Positions 14,361-24,404 are shown, counted from the first letter of the stretch. The stretch is 64,000 nt of DNA from Lysobacteraceae bacterium (GCA_003241895.1 QBLY01000007.1:86493-150492), one strand, 5' to 3'. The notes: generated from the sequence alone by a model not told the origin. Translations and numbers: made by a program.

Positions 14361-15487
14361 GCGGCCACGGGCAGCCAGGCCTGCAGGTGGACGCCGCCGG
14401 TTTCGGTCCGCTGCACCTCCAGCCCGCCGCCGATGGCTTCCAGCCGTTCGCGCATGCCGCTCAGGCCGTTGCCCGCGCGCACCGCGCCGCTGCCGCGGCC
14501 GTCGTCGCGGATGTCCAGGCGCAGCGCGTCACCGTCCCGGCGCAGCACCACCCACAGCGTGTGCGCCTGGGAATGCTTCACGGCATTGGTGAGGCCTTCC
14601 TGCACGGCGCGCAGTACGGCTTCGGCCTGGGCCACCGTGGCCACGCGGGCGTCATCGGCGATTTCCAGCTCCAGGTGCGGCCGCGGGAACGGGCGCGCCA
14701 GCGTGTGGATGGCCGCGGCCAGATCCAGCCCTTCGTCCTGGCGCATCTGCTGCACCACGCCGCGGATGTCGGCCAGCAGTTCGTCGGCCAGCCGTGCGCA
14801 CAGCCCAATGCGCTCGTCGCCGGGCATGCGCGGGTCGCGCGCCAGGGCGGCCAGGTTGATCTTCAGCGCCGTGAGCTTGTGGCCGGCCACGTCGTGCAGC
14901 TCGCGCGACAGCCGCAGCCGCTCGGAGTCGCGCGCGCTTTCGGCCAGCAGGCTGCGGGTGGCGAGCAGGTCGGCATTGGTGGCCGCCAGTTCGTCGCGGG
15001 TCTGCTCGGCGCGAAACGCGAACCAGGCCGTCAGCGACGCGAAGCCCTGGAAGCTCATGTGCATCAGGGTGGAGATCATCGGCGAGCGCAGCTGCCACAG
15101 GTCCCGGTAGATGAAGAACACGACGATGTTCATTGCCAGGATGATCACCACCGACAGCCGCGCATTGAACACGCGCACCAGCTGCACCACGCACAGGATC
15201 AGCAGGATCGGCACCGAGCTGTAGCGCGCCAAGGCCATCAGTACGAACGCCAGTCCGATCTGCGCCAGCACCATCGCCTGGGTGCCGCGCGACACCGATT
15301 GGCCCGACGTCACCATCATGAACAGCGCCAGGAACAGCAGGTGCAGCGCGGCCACGGCGGCCAGCGGCACGGCCATGCCGGTGTCGGCCGGATCGTGGGA
15401 GATCAGCATCTCGAAGCCGATCGCGCCCCAGGCCAGGTAACCGGCGAAGTTGAGCGGCGACAGCAGGGTGCGCAGGCGTGGGTTCAT
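14357..15487 (-). CDS. HisKA_3-type sensor histidine kinase (DesK-like)
   Basis: SRELHDVAGHKLTALKINL H-box; GNGLSGMRERLEAIGGGL; overlaps the response-regulator gene by 4 nt. Confidence 0.92.
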   Translation of the reverse strand: MNPRLRTLLSPLNFAGYLAWGAIGFEMLISHDPADTGMAVPLAAVAALHLLFLALFMMVTSGQSVSRGTQAMVLAQIGLAFVLMALARYSSVPILLILCVVQLVRVFNARLSVVIILAMNIVVFFIYRDLWQLRSPMISTLMHMSFQGFASLTAWFAFRAEQTRDELAATNADLLATRSLLAESARDSERLRLSRELHDVAGHKLTALKINLAALARDPRMPGDERIGLCARLADELLADIRGVVQQMRQDEGLDLAAAIHTLARPFPRPHLELEIADDARVATVAQAEAVLRAVQEGLTNAVKHSQAHTLWVVLRRDGDALRLDIRDDGRGSGAVRAGNGLSGMRERLEAIGGGLEVQRTETGGVHLQAWLPVAA

Positions 15488-15629
15488 GCGACCAGCTTGG
15501 GCCGCGCGAGTCCGGTACTCAAGCCCGGCCGTGCAGAAAGTGACTTCCGGCACCACGCCGCGATGACCGCCGGCACCTGACCACCCCGGCCGCGTCCGCA
15601 ACACTGTTTCCATACCGGAGGAAACCGCC

Positions 15630-16343
15630 ATGACCCTGCACACCTTGAGTTACTTCGTCCACGTCGGCCTGGGCATCCTGGCCCTGGCTACGTTCTGGAC
15701 TTCGGGACTTAGCCGCAAGGGCAGTCCGATCCATCGCCTCTCGGGCAAGGCCTACCTGTTGGCGATGACCGGACTGCTGCTGGCGGCGGTGCCCCTGACG
15801 GCGACGCTGGCGGCGCGCAATCCTGTGGCGGGCGGCTTCCTGGCCTACCTGATCATCATCACGGTCACCTCGGTCTGGACCAGCTGGCGCGCGGTGAAGG
15901 ACAAGCGCGACTGGGCCCGCTTCACCGGTCCGGTTTACCGCGCGCTGATGGCGGCCAACCTGCTGAGCGGCCTGGCGATCGCGTACGTGGGGCTTTTCGT
16001 CACCAACCAGATGCAGGTGATCTTCGTGGCGTTCTCCAGCATCGGCATCATCGGCGCGGTGAACATGTGGCGGTTCTCGCGGCGCGAGCCGGAAGATGCG
16101 CGCTGGCCGCTGCGCCAGCACCTGGGCGCGATGCTGGGCAACGGCATCGCCACCCATATCGCCTTCCTCACCATCGGCCTGCCCAAGGTGCTGCCGTTCC
16201 TGGCGGGCTCGAGCCTGCTCAACCTGGCGTGGCTGGCGCCGCTGGTGGTGGCGTCTTTGGCCGGCGTGTACCTGACCCGCAAGTACCTGCCCAAGCGCCG
16301 CGCGGCTGCGGTGGCCGCGGCGCCTGATGCGGTAGCCGGCTAG
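15630..16343 (+). CDS. Polytopic membrane protein, unknown function (DUF2306-like)
   Basis: Several TM segments; HVGLGILALATFWTSGLSRKGSPIHRLSGKAY. Confidence 0.65.
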   Translation: MTLHTLSYFVHVGLGILALATFWTSGLSRKGSPIHRLSGKAYLLAMTGLLLAAVPLTATLAARNPVAGGFLAYLIIITVTSVWTSWRAVKDKRDWARFTGPVYRALMAANLLSGLAIAYVGLFVTNQMQVIFVAFSSIGIIGAVNMWRFSRREPEDARWPLRQHLGAMLGNGIATHIAFLTIGLPKVLPFLAGSSLLNLAWLAPLVVASLAGVYLTRKYLPKRRAAAVAAAPDAVAG

Positions 16344-17227
16344 GCGTCGGCGCCTTCGGGCCAGCCTTCGCCGGTGCCGCGCTGGTGCACGGTGTCGCCG
16401 GGCTGCACCGAGCCGGCCGGGAAGCTGTCGTGCGCGGCAAGGCGCGCGTAGATCGGGGTGAAGTCGGGCCCGGTGGCTTCCATCAGCTGTTCGTAGCTGT
16501 CAATGACGAAGTAGGTTTTCTGGAAGCTGTCGATGCGGTAGCGGGTGCGCATGATGCGCTCGAGGTCGAAGCCGATGCGGTTGGGCGACGCCGATTCCAG
16601 GCAGTGGATGGATTCGCCCTTGGACGACACGATGCCGCTGCCGTAGATGCGCAGGCCGTCGGGCTGGCGGATCAGGCCGAACTCCACCGTGTACCAGTAC
16701 AGCCGCGTCAGGTTCACCAGCGCATCGGGGCCGATGGCGTGCGCCTTGACGCCGCCGCGGCCGTAGGCGGCCATGTAGTCGGCGAACACCGGGTTCATCA
16801 GCAGCGGCACGTGGCCGAACAGGTCGTGGAACAGGTCCGGCTCGGCGAGGTAGTCGAGCTGGTCGCGCTTGCGGATCCACCAGGTCACCGGGAAGCGGCG
16901 GTTGGCGAGGTGTTCGAAGAAGGTCAGTTCGGGCAGCAGGCCCTCGACGCCGATCAACTCCCAGCCGGTGGCCTGCTTGAGCACGGGGTTGAGTTCGGTG
17001 AATTTGGGGATGCGGTCGGGCGTCATGCCCATCGCCTGCTGCTGGTGCAGGAATTCGTCGCTGGCGCGGCCCACCAGGATTTTCCGCTGGCGCTCGAACA
17101 GCGTCGCCCAGACGCCGTGGTCTTCGTCGGTGTAGCTGTCCCAGGGCTGTTCGACCACGTCGGTGGTGTAGACCGGCACGTAGCCTTTGTCGGTCATCTG
17201 GTGTTCGACGCGCTTGGGCGGGTTCAT
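16340..17227 (-). CDS. phhA: Phenylalanine-4-hydroxylase
   Basis: FHDLFGHVPLLMNPVFADYM; TVEFGLI; Fe-binding His/His/Glu context. Confidence 0.95.
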   Translation of the reverse strand: MNPPKRVEHQMTDKGYVPVYTTDVVEQPWDSYTDEDHGVWATLFERQRKILVGRASDEFLHQQQAMGMTPDRIPKFTELNPVLKQATGWELIGVEGLLPELTFFEHLANRRFPVTWWIRKRDQLDYLAEPDLFHDLFGHVPLLMNPVFADYMAAYGRGGVKAHAIGPDALVNLTRLYWYTVEFGLIRQPDGLRIYGSGIVSSKGESIHCLESASPNRIGFDLERIMRTRYRIDSFQKTYFVIDSYEQLMEATGPDFTPIYARLAAHDSFPAGSVQPGDTVHQRGTGEGWPEGADA

Positions 17228-17310
17228 CGGGACGGCCTCCGGGACAGCGTCCAGTCTAACGGCGGGGCCGCGCAAGAAGTTTGCGTTGTTGTGCGAAACG
17301 GGCCGTTGTG

Positions 17311-17325
17311 CGCAATATAATTGCG
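17311..17325. promoter_or_regulatory. Candidate Lrp/AsnC-type operator with embedded -10 box
   Basis: Perfect inverted repeat CGCAAT-ATA-ATTGCG; TATAAT at 17316-17321. Confidence 0.6.
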
Positions 17326-17349
17326 AAGAAATGTCCTAGGGAGCCGTGA

Positions 17350-17832
17350 ATGGACGCCAATCGCCTGGACCGCACCGATCTTTCCCTGCTCGCCATCCTG
17401 CAGCGCGAGGGCCGCATCAGCAACGCTGAGCTGGCCGAGCGGGTCAGGCTGTCGGCCTCGGCCTGCCTGCGCCGCGTGCAGCGGCTCGAACAGGACGGCG
17501 TGCTGGCCGGTTACGCCGCGCTGATCGATCCGGCCCGGGTCGGCCTGGGCCTGCAGGCGTTCGTGCGCGTGCAGCTGGCGCGCCACGATACCGACGCCAT
17601 CGCCGAATTCACGCAGCGCGTGGCGGCCTGGGACGAAGTGGTGGCCTGCCATGCGCTCACCGGCGACATGGACTACCTGCTGCACGTGGCGGTGCAGGAC
17701 CTGGCGCACTTCTCGCGCTTCCTGCTCGACCACCTGCTCAACGCCAGCGGCGTCGCCGACGTCAACTCCAGCTTCGTCCTGCGCACCGTCAAACAAGCCC
17801 GCGCCCTCCCCCTACGCCACCTCGCCGGCTGA
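17350..17832 (+). CDS. Lrp/AsnC family transcriptional regulator
   Basis: MDANRLDRTDLSLLAILQREGRISNAELAERVRLSASACLRRVQRLEQDGVL HTH; RAM/AsnC C-terminal domain. Confidence 0.95.
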   Translation: MDANRLDRTDLSLLAILQREGRISNAELAERVRLSASACLRRVQRLEQDGVLAGYAALIDPARVGLGLQAFVRVQLARHDTDAIAEFTQRVAAWDEVVACHALTGDMDYLLHVAVQDLAHFSRFLLDHLLNASGVADVNSSFVLRTVKQARALPLRHLAG

Positions 17833-17833
17833 A

Positions 17834-17863
17834 AACGGGGTCAGAAGTGAACCTGACCCCGTT
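17834..17863. repeat. REP-like palindrome (11-bp perfect arms)
   Basis: aacggggtcag-aagtgaac-ctgaccccgtt, between convergent genes. Confidence 0.6.
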
Positions 17864-17872
17864 CTTGCAGGC

Positions 17873-19552
17873 TTACGGCGTGCGCTGGCCGAATTTATCG
17901 CCAAAGAAGTCGCCGGCCTTCCAGGCCGGGCGGGTGTCGGCGTCGCCGACGCGGCGGCCGATGGCGGCGTTCAGGCGCGACAGCATCGCGGCGCTGGCGT
18001 AGTTGATCGGCAGGTCGGTTTCGTCGCTGGGCTGGTGGTAGTGGCCGGTGAGGAAGTCCTCGTAAAGCGCCAGCGCGTCGATATCGGGGTTGCGCGCCTT
18101 GATGCCCGCGTCCAGGTACACCGCCGGGATGCCTTCGCGCACGAAGGCGTACTGGTCGGAGCGCACGAACACCACTTCCTCGGGCTTGGGGTCGGGCGTC
18201 AGACCCACGCCCAGCTGCGCGGCGGCCGCCTGCACGTCGGCTTCCAGCGTGCTGTGCTCGATGCCGATCGGCACCACGTCGGTGACCTCGGTGAGGAAAA
18301 CCGGCATGTCCATGTTGATGTTCGCCACCAGCGAGGCCTTGGGCACCGTGGGGAACTGGGCGAACCAGGTAGCGCCCAGCAGCCCGCGTTCCTCGGCCGT
18401 CACCGCAACGAACAGCAGCGAGCGGCGCGGGGCGGTGGCGTCGGCCTTGAGCTCGGTCGCCGCCTGCAGCATCACCGCGATGCCCAGCGCGTTGTCGAAG
18501 GCGCCGTTGTAGATGCCGTCACCGGCCACCTCGGCGCCCAGGCCGATGTGGTCCAGGTGCGCCGAGTAGGCGATGTGTTCGGCCGCCAGCGCGGGGTCCG
18601 AGCCGGGAAGCTTGCCGACCACGTTCCGGCTGTCCAGCCGCTGCAGCGTGGTGGCGCCGGCCAGCGTGACCTGCCCGGGCAGGTCGAACGATTCAAGCTT
18701 GCCACTTTCGCGCCGCTCGAAGATCTCGTCCGCCGCCATCGGCGCACCGGCCAGCAGCCTGCGCGCTCCGGCCACGCTCAGCGTGGCGGTGGCCTTGAGC
18801 TCGGGCCAGGCGTCCACCGGCTTGCCGTCGGCGTCCACCAGGCGCATGCCGGGCATCTGCCAGTTGCTGGCGCCGCGGGCCCACGGGTACTTGGCGTCGT
18901 CCACCGGGTTGCCGATGCCGATGGCGCCGATGGCACCTTGCGCGACCAGCTGCGCCATCTTTTCCCGGCCCGAGGCGTGGAAGGCACGTTGGGTATTGGT
19001 GAAGGCCGAGGGAGCACCGGAGAAATACACCGCCACCTTGCCGCGCACGTCAACGTCCTTGAAGTCGTCGTATCCCAGTTCGGGCGCGTGCACGGCCTGG
19101 CCGACGAACACCAGCGGTGCGCTCACCGCGTGGCTGGCGGCGCTGTAGTTCACCCCCGGCAGGAACTCGTCCTGGAAGACGAATTCGACGTTGGCGCCGT
19201 CGCGCTGCAGAACGAACTGCGCGCCCTCGCGCTGACGCCGGGCTTCCAGCAGCGGCACGTGCTGGAAGTACGTGCCGTCGTCGCCGGCCGGCGCCAGCCC
19301 GATGGCGCGGTAGCGGTTGGCTACGTACAGCGACGCCAGGTCGTAGCCGCGCGTGCCTGCCGCGCGGCCTTCCAGCAGGTCGTCGGCCAGGAAGCGAACG
19401 TCCGCCTCGATGCGGCGCGCGCCGCTGGCGTCGGCGGCGGCGGACGGTGTGGCGGCTTCCGGGGCTGGCGCACCGGATTCGGGCGTCCGGCTGCAGGCGA
19501 CGGACAGGCACAGTGCGAGCGGGGCAAGCAGCAGTTTTGCAGACGGTGTCAT
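17873..19552 (-). CDS. M28-family metallopeptidase with PA domain, secreted
   Basis: Lipoprotein-type signal (LALCLSVACS), YSAHLDHIG, GAFDNALGIAVML, AEERGLLGA, DMPVF. Confidence 0.92.
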   Translation of the reverse strand: MTPSAKLLLAPLALCLSVACSRTPESGAPAPEAATPSAAADASGARRIEADVRFLADDLLEGRAAGTRGYDLASLYVANRYRAIGLAPAGDDGTYFQHVPLLEARRQREGAQFVLQRDGANVEFVFQDEFLPGVNYSAASHAVSAPLVFVGQAVHAPELGYDDFKDVDVRGKVAVYFSGAPSAFTNTQRAFHASGREKMAQLVAQGAIGAIGIGNPVDDAKYPWARGASNWQMPGMRLVDADGKPVDAWPELKATATLSVAGARRLLAGAPMAADEIFERRESGKLESFDLPGQVTLAGATTLQRLDSRNVVGKLPGSDPALAAEHIAYSAHLDHIGLGAEVAGDGIYNGAFDNALGIAVMLQAATELKADATAPRRSLLFVAVTAEERGLLGATWFAQFPTVPKASLVANINMDMPVFLTEVTDVVPIGIEHSTLEADVQAAAAQLGVGLTPDPKPEEVVFVRSDQYAFVREGIPAVYLDAGIKARNPDIDALALYEDFLTGHYHQPSDETDLPINYASAAMLSRLNAAIGRRVGDADTRPAWKAGDFFGDKFGQRTP

Positions 19553-19639
19553 GGCGGGCTCCGGAGGCGACGACGGAAACTAACATCGCCCCGCCGGCCA
19601 TGGAATGATGGCGGCGTGCACAACCCCTCCGGGACCACC

Positions 19640-20269
19640 ATGGCCAGCGCAGCAACCCCCACCTCGCCCGCCCGCACCGAAGCCTGGCTGATGGTGGCCA
19701 TCATCGTGGGTGCATTGGCCTGGTCGGGCATCGCGCCTTACGACCGCCTGACCTGGATGCTGGAGGTGGTGTGGGTGGCGGTCGGGCTGCCGCTGGTGGC
19801 CTGGGCCTGGGGCCGCTTCCCGCTCAGCCGCCTGCTGGCCTGGCTGCTGGTCGTGCATGCGCTGATCCTGATCTACGGCGGGGCCCACACATACGCGCTC
19901 ACACCGCTGGGCCTGTGGTTCCAGGAAGCCTTCGACATGGCGCGCAACCACTACGACCGCCTGGGTCATTTCGCCCAGGGGTTCGTCCCCGCCATCCTGG
20001 CGCGCGAGCTGCTGTTGCGCCGCACCCCGCTGCTGCGCGGCGGCTGGCTGTTCTACCTGGTGGTGGCGGCGGCGCTGTCGTTCAGTGCCTTCTTCGAGCT
20101 GATCGAATGGTGGGCGGCGCTGGTGTGGGGCGGTGACGCTGACGCTTTCCTGGCAACCCAGGGCGACGTCTGGGACACCCAGTGGGACATGTTCATGGCG
20201 CTGTGCGGCGCGATCATCGCGCAGCTGCTGCTGGCGCGGGTACACGACCGGCAGCTGGGCCTGCGCTAG
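19640..20269 (+). CDS. DUF2238 (YjdF-like) membrane protein
   Basis: DRLGHFAQGFVPAILARE; FELIEWW; GDVWDTQWDM. Confidence 0.85.
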   Translation: MASAATPTSPARTEAWLMVAIIVGALAWSGIAPYDRLTWMLEVVWVAVGLPLVAWAWGRFPLSRLLAWLLVVHALILIYGGAHTYALTPLGLWFQEAFDMARNHYDRLGHFAQGFVPAILARELLLRRTPLLRGGWLFYLVVAAALSFSAFFELIEWWAALVWGGDADAFLATQGDVWDTQWDMFMALCGAIIAQLLLARVHDRQLGLR

Positions 20270-21471
20270 ACCGCCTTTTCGCCCGGCGCCGGCTCCCAGC
20301 CGGTCATCGGGTCGGGCATCACCAGGTTGCGGCCGGCGTTCTTGGCTGCGTACATGGCGCGGTCAGCGCGCTGGAGCAGCTGCGAGAACTCACCGTCCAT
20401 CGGTGCCAGCGTCGCCAGGCCGATCGACAGCGTCACCGTTTTCAGGTGTCCTTCCATGGGCAGTGGCTGGTCGGCGAAGCTGCTGCGGATACGTTCGCCC
20501 GCGTTCATCGCGCTTGAGCCGTCGGCGTTGGGCATCAGCACGATGAACTCCTCGCCGCCCAACCGCCCCAGCACGTCCTCGGTACGCAGGGTGCGGCGGA
20601 TACGCGCCACCGATTCCACCAGCGCCAGGTCGCCGATGGCGTGGCCCAGCTCGTCGTTGATGCGCTTGAAGTGGTCGATGTCCAGCACTAGCACCGACAG
20701 CGGCAGCCCGTGCCTGCGTGCGGCCGCCATGCTCTGGGTGGCCAGCTCCTCGATGGCGCGGCGGTTGTAGCAGCCGGTGAGATAGTCAACCCGCGCGGCG
20801 AGCTCGAGTTCATGCTGGCTGCGCTCGGTGCACAACAGCAGGAAGCCGATGGTCGCGATCACCGGCAGCACGCTGCCCACGGCATAGGTCAACAGCTGCA
20901 CGTGCGTGAGCTGGAACACGGTGCTTACCTGGCTGGGATCGAACGCCAGATAGATCGCACGGTAGGCCATGATCGCCGTCGCACCCGCGAACGCCACCCC
21001 GGCGACGTGCCGTACCGCGCCGCGGCCATGTCGATAGATGATGGCCGCGCTGGTCCCGAGCACCAGCGCCAGCACCACCGAGATGGCGATCAGCCGTTTT
21101 ATCAGGTCCGGATCCACCAGCCCCCAGTAAAGCGACGTCAGCATCGCCGCGGCGACCATTCCCAGCAGCGGGCCGCGACCGGAGGGCAGCCTGAAGAAAT
21201 GACGCAGTGCCACCACGTAGGCCGCCATGCCCATGGTCACGAAGGCATTGGCCACCAGGATGGTCAGCAGAGGCGTCAGCGAGTCGCGCAGGCTCAGCAG
21301 CACGAACCCCACCGGCTGCAGCAGCGTAGCCCCCACCCACCAGTGGATGCTGGTGCGGTACGCGCCCGACAGGGCCCGTCCGACCACCAGCAGCACCAGG
21401 CCGATCATCAGCGTGAGCATCGCCCCGACCAGCAGGGCCGAGCGGATGTCGAATGTCCAGGAGGTTTCCAT
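20266..21471 (-). CDS. Membrane diguanylate cyclase (GGDEF)
   Basis: Multi-TM N-terminus; LGGEEFIVLMPN; VDYLTGCYNRRAIEE. Confidence 0.92.
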   Translation of the reverse strand: METSWTFDIRSALLVGAMLTLMIGLVLLVVGRALSGAYRTSIHWWVGATLLQPVGFVLLSLRDSLTPLLTILVANAFVTMGMAAYVVALRHFFRLPSGRGPLLGMVAAAMLTSLYWGLVDPDLIKRLIAISVVLALVLGTSAAIIYRHGRGAVRHVAGVAFAGATAIMAYRAIYLAFDPSQVSTVFQLTHVQLLTYAVGSVLPVIATIGFLLLCTERSQHELELAARVDYLTGCYNRRAIEELATQSMAAARRHGLPLSVLVLDIDHFKRINDELGHAIGDLALVESVARIRRTLRTEDVLGRLGGEEFIVLMPNADGSSAMNAGERIRSSFADQPLPMEGHLKTVTLSIGLATLAPMDGEFSQLLQRADRAMYAAKNAGRNLVMPDPMTGWEPAPGEKAV

Positions 21472-21479
21472 GCCGGTGG

Positions 21480-24356
21480 CTAACGCGGCGGGGCTCGGCG
21501 CTCGGCCAGCCAGTCATGCAGGGCCGCCGGCGCCATCGGCCGCGCCAGCAGGTAGCCCTGGAACTGGCCGCAGCCCAGCAGCCGGAGCCGGGCGCGCTGA
21601 TCCTCGGTTTCCACGCCCTCGCTGACGCAGTCCAGGCCCAGCGAATCGGCCAGCGCCACCAGGGTCCGTACCAGCGCCTCATGGCTCGCGTGCACGCCCA
21701 GGCCGGCGATGAAGCTGCGGTCGATCTTGATCTTGTCCACCGCGAAACGCAGCAGGTAGGACAGGCTGGAATAGCCGGTGCCGAAATCGTCTACCGACAG
21801 CTTCACGCCCAGGGCGCGCAATTGGCTCAGGTTGGACTGGTGCGCCGCGGTGTCGGCCATCAGGGTGCGTTCGGTGATCTCCAGCTCGAGCCTTTCCGGC
21901 GGCAGCCCGTGTCGTGCCAGCAGTTCGGCGATGCGCCGGGTGAAGTCGCCGCGGGCAAGCTGGGCCTCGGCGACGTTCACCGCGACGTACAGGGCTTCGC
22001 CGCCCTGGCCATCCAGCCGTTTCAGCTCGCGGCAGGACTGTTCCAGCACCCAGTCGCCCAGCGCGACGATGGCGCTGGACTCCTCGGCGATGGGGATGAA
22101 TTCCTCGGGGCTGACGAAACCCAGCAGCGGGCTGGTCCAGCGCAACAGTGACTCCAGGCCGACCACGCCGCCGGGCGCGCCGTCGGCGAACACCGGCTGC
22201 AGCACCAGCGACAGCTCGTTGCGCGCCACGGCATTGCCCAGCTCGCGCTGGATCTCCACCCGGCGCTGCAGCAGAGCGGCCATGCCGGCTTCAAACGCGA
22301 TGGCCGCGGTGGTTTGGTGCGCGACGGCGTGGCCGTGGGCCAGGTCGCTTGCGCGCAGCAGGCTTTCGCTGGTTTCGTCGGCCGTGCCGTCGGCGACCGC
22401 ATAGCCCAGCCGCGGGTTGAGGCTGTAGAGCTGGCCGTCGAGCGCAATCTCGCGAGACAGTTGCGGCCACTCAGCCAGCAGCGCTGCGGCGGCGCGCGCA
22501 CCGCCCACCAGCGTGAGCAGCAGCTGGTCGGGACCATCCCGGCCGACCACCGCATCGTGCCGCGCAAGCGCGGCCAGCATGCGCTGCGCATAAGCGGCCA
22601 CCAGGCGGTCGACCATGGGCGAGCCCAGCAGCTCCCGCATCGTCTCGGCCTCGCGCAGGGAAATGCGTGCCACCAGCGGTTGGCCTTCGCCCGGGACGCG
22701 GCGCGACAGGCGCTGCACGAAGCCCTCGCGATTGAGCAGCCCGGTCGCGTCGTCATGGCTGGTGAGGTAGTCGGCGCGGGCCTCGGCCCGTACGCGCGCG
22801 GAGACGTCGCTTGCCAGGATGGCCACACAGGTTTCGCCGGCATCGCCCAGCGGGTAGATCGCCAGTGACAAATCCACGTCGATCTCGTGGCCGTCGTCCC
22901 GGAGTATGCGGGTCGGGTGTCGGATCACCGGCCGGTCCACCTCGAGCCCGGCCCGCAGCTGCCCCAGTTCGTCGGCCAGCCCGGGTGGCAACAGCATCGT
23001 CCCCGGCTGCCCGATGGCGTCTGCGGCGCGGTAGCCGAACAGGCGTTGAGCCGATGCACTCCACTGGACGATTTCTCCCCCGGCCGACAGCGCGAAGATG
23101 GCGTCATGGGCCTCGCTTGCGATCGCGCTCAGCAGCTTGGCCTGTCGCTGCAGCTGGTCATGGTCGGTGACGTCCAGCGCGAAGCCGCCGGCCAGGCGCT
23201 CATCCGCCGCCTCGATGGGGAAGCGGAACACGTCGTACAAGCCCCGGCTGCCGTCGGTGCGGGGTCCCTCCTGGAGCCCGCGGTCCGTTTCGCCGCTCGC
23301 GATCAGCTCGGCGTTGTGCCTGCGGTAGATCGCGCCCTGCGTTGGCCCGAACAGCGCATCGAGCGACACCGGCTCGCCTTGGGTGATCGTGCGGTCGCCG
23401 CCGAGGTTTACGAAGTGCTGGTTGTAGACCCGCGCCACGCCCTGGCCATCCGCGATCCAGGCCGGCCCGGGAATCTGCTCGATAAAGGCCGCCAACATGC
23501 GCTGGCGCGCCTCGAGCTCGTGCTTGCGCGCAACCTCCGCGGTGATGTCCTCGGCGCTCAGCGCCACGCCGCCCGACCACGGCACGGCGAGCTGGCGCAG
23601 CCACTTGGCCTTGAGCGTCGGCGAGTCGATGGGGAATTCGTCCACCTCGCTGCGCTGCTCGAGGAAAACCTGGCGGTAGCGCTCGAAGTAGCCGTTGGTC
23701 CGGTTGACCGGGAACAGGTCGCAGATGCTGCGCCCGACCATCGCCGCGGGGTCCATCCCGACCAGCCGACCGCCCTGCTCGTTGACGTGGGCGAACACGA
23801 AGTCCACGACCTCGCCCGCTTCGTCGTACACCGCTTCGTTGATGAAGAGTGCGTTGAGGTTGCCTTCGGCGGCGGCGCGGAACCACTCCTCGCGGCGCGC
23901 CAGATCGGTTTTTGCCTGCTTGCGCGCCGAGATGTTCTCGCTGCTGATCACCACGCCGCCTTGGATCGCCACCACGTGGTGGCGCAACCAGCGCATTTCA
24001 GGGGGATACTCCGGGACTTCGAACTCTTCGACGATGGGGGCGCCGTCGGCCGTGACGGCCAGGCACTGGTGCAGCACGGTGGCGATGCGACTGGGCGGGA
24101 CTATCTGGCGCAGGGTCAGGCCGGCAAGGTCGTGGCCGCGCAGGCGCAGCAGTTCGGCGCCCAGCGGGTTGGCGAACACGCAGCGGAAGTCGGCGACGCT
24201 GCCGTCACTACCGCGCAGCGGCTCGACGATATAGATGGCGTTGAGTGCGCCCGTCGTGGTGCCACGGAACCACTCGGCCAAGCGGGCATGCTGCAGGCCC
24301 AGGACATCGGACATGCCGGCCACACCTTGCAAGACGGGCAACACCGGACCGGACAT
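21480..24356 (-). CDS. Multi-PAS protein with degenerate GGDEF and EAL domain
   Basis: Repeated PAS-like modules; degenerate GGDEF region (GRDGPDQLLLTL); EAL domain (VVGLESLLRW, LEITERTLM, DDFGTGYSSLSYL). Confidence 0.88.
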   Translation of the reverse strand: MSGPVLPVLQGVAGMSDVLGLQHARLAEWFRGTTTGALNAIYIVEPLRGSDGSVADFRCVFANPLGAELLRLRGHDLAGLTLRQIVPPSRIATVLHQCLAVTADGAPIVEEFEVPEYPPEMRWLRHHVVAIQGGVVISSENISARKQAKTDLARREEWFRAAAEGNLNALFINEAVYDEAGEVVDFVFAHVNEQGGRLVGMDPAAMVGRSICDLFPVNRTNGYFERYRQVFLEQRSEVDEFPIDSPTLKAKWLRQLAVPWSGGVALSAEDITAEVARKHELEARQRMLAAFIEQIPGPAWIADGQGVARVYNQHFVNLGGDRTITQGEPVSLDALFGPTQGAIYRRHNAELIASGETDRGLQEGPRTDGSRGLYDVFRFPIEAADERLAGGFALDVTDHDQLQRQAKLLSAIASEAHDAIFALSAGGEIVQWSASAQRLFGYRAADAIGQPGTMLLPPGLADELGQLRAGLEVDRPVIRHPTRILRDDGHEIDVDLSLAIYPLGDAGETCVAILASDVSARVRAEARADYLTSHDDATGLLNREGFVQRLSRRVPGEGQPLVARISLREAETMRELLGSPMVDRLVAAYAQRMLAALARHDAVVGRDGPDQLLLTLVGGARAAAALLAEWPQLSREIALDGQLYSLNPRLGYAVADGTADETSESLLRASDLAHGHAVAHQTTAAIAFEAGMAALLQRRVEIQRELGNAVARNELSLVLQPVFADGAPGGVVGLESLLRWTSPLLGFVSPEEFIPIAEESSAIVALGDWVLEQSCRELKRLDGQGGEALYVAVNVAEAQLARGDFTRRIAELLARHGLPPERLELEITERTLMADTAAHQSNLSQLRALGVKLSVDDFGTGYSSLSYLLRFAVDKIKIDRSFIAGLGVHASHEALVRTLVALADSLGLDCVSEGVETEDQRARLRLLGCGQFQGYLLARPMAPAALHDWLAERRAPPR

Positions 24357-24404
24357 CGGATTCCCCCAGAGTCCCGCGAGTCTGCACCCCGCCTGCGCCT
24401 GTTG

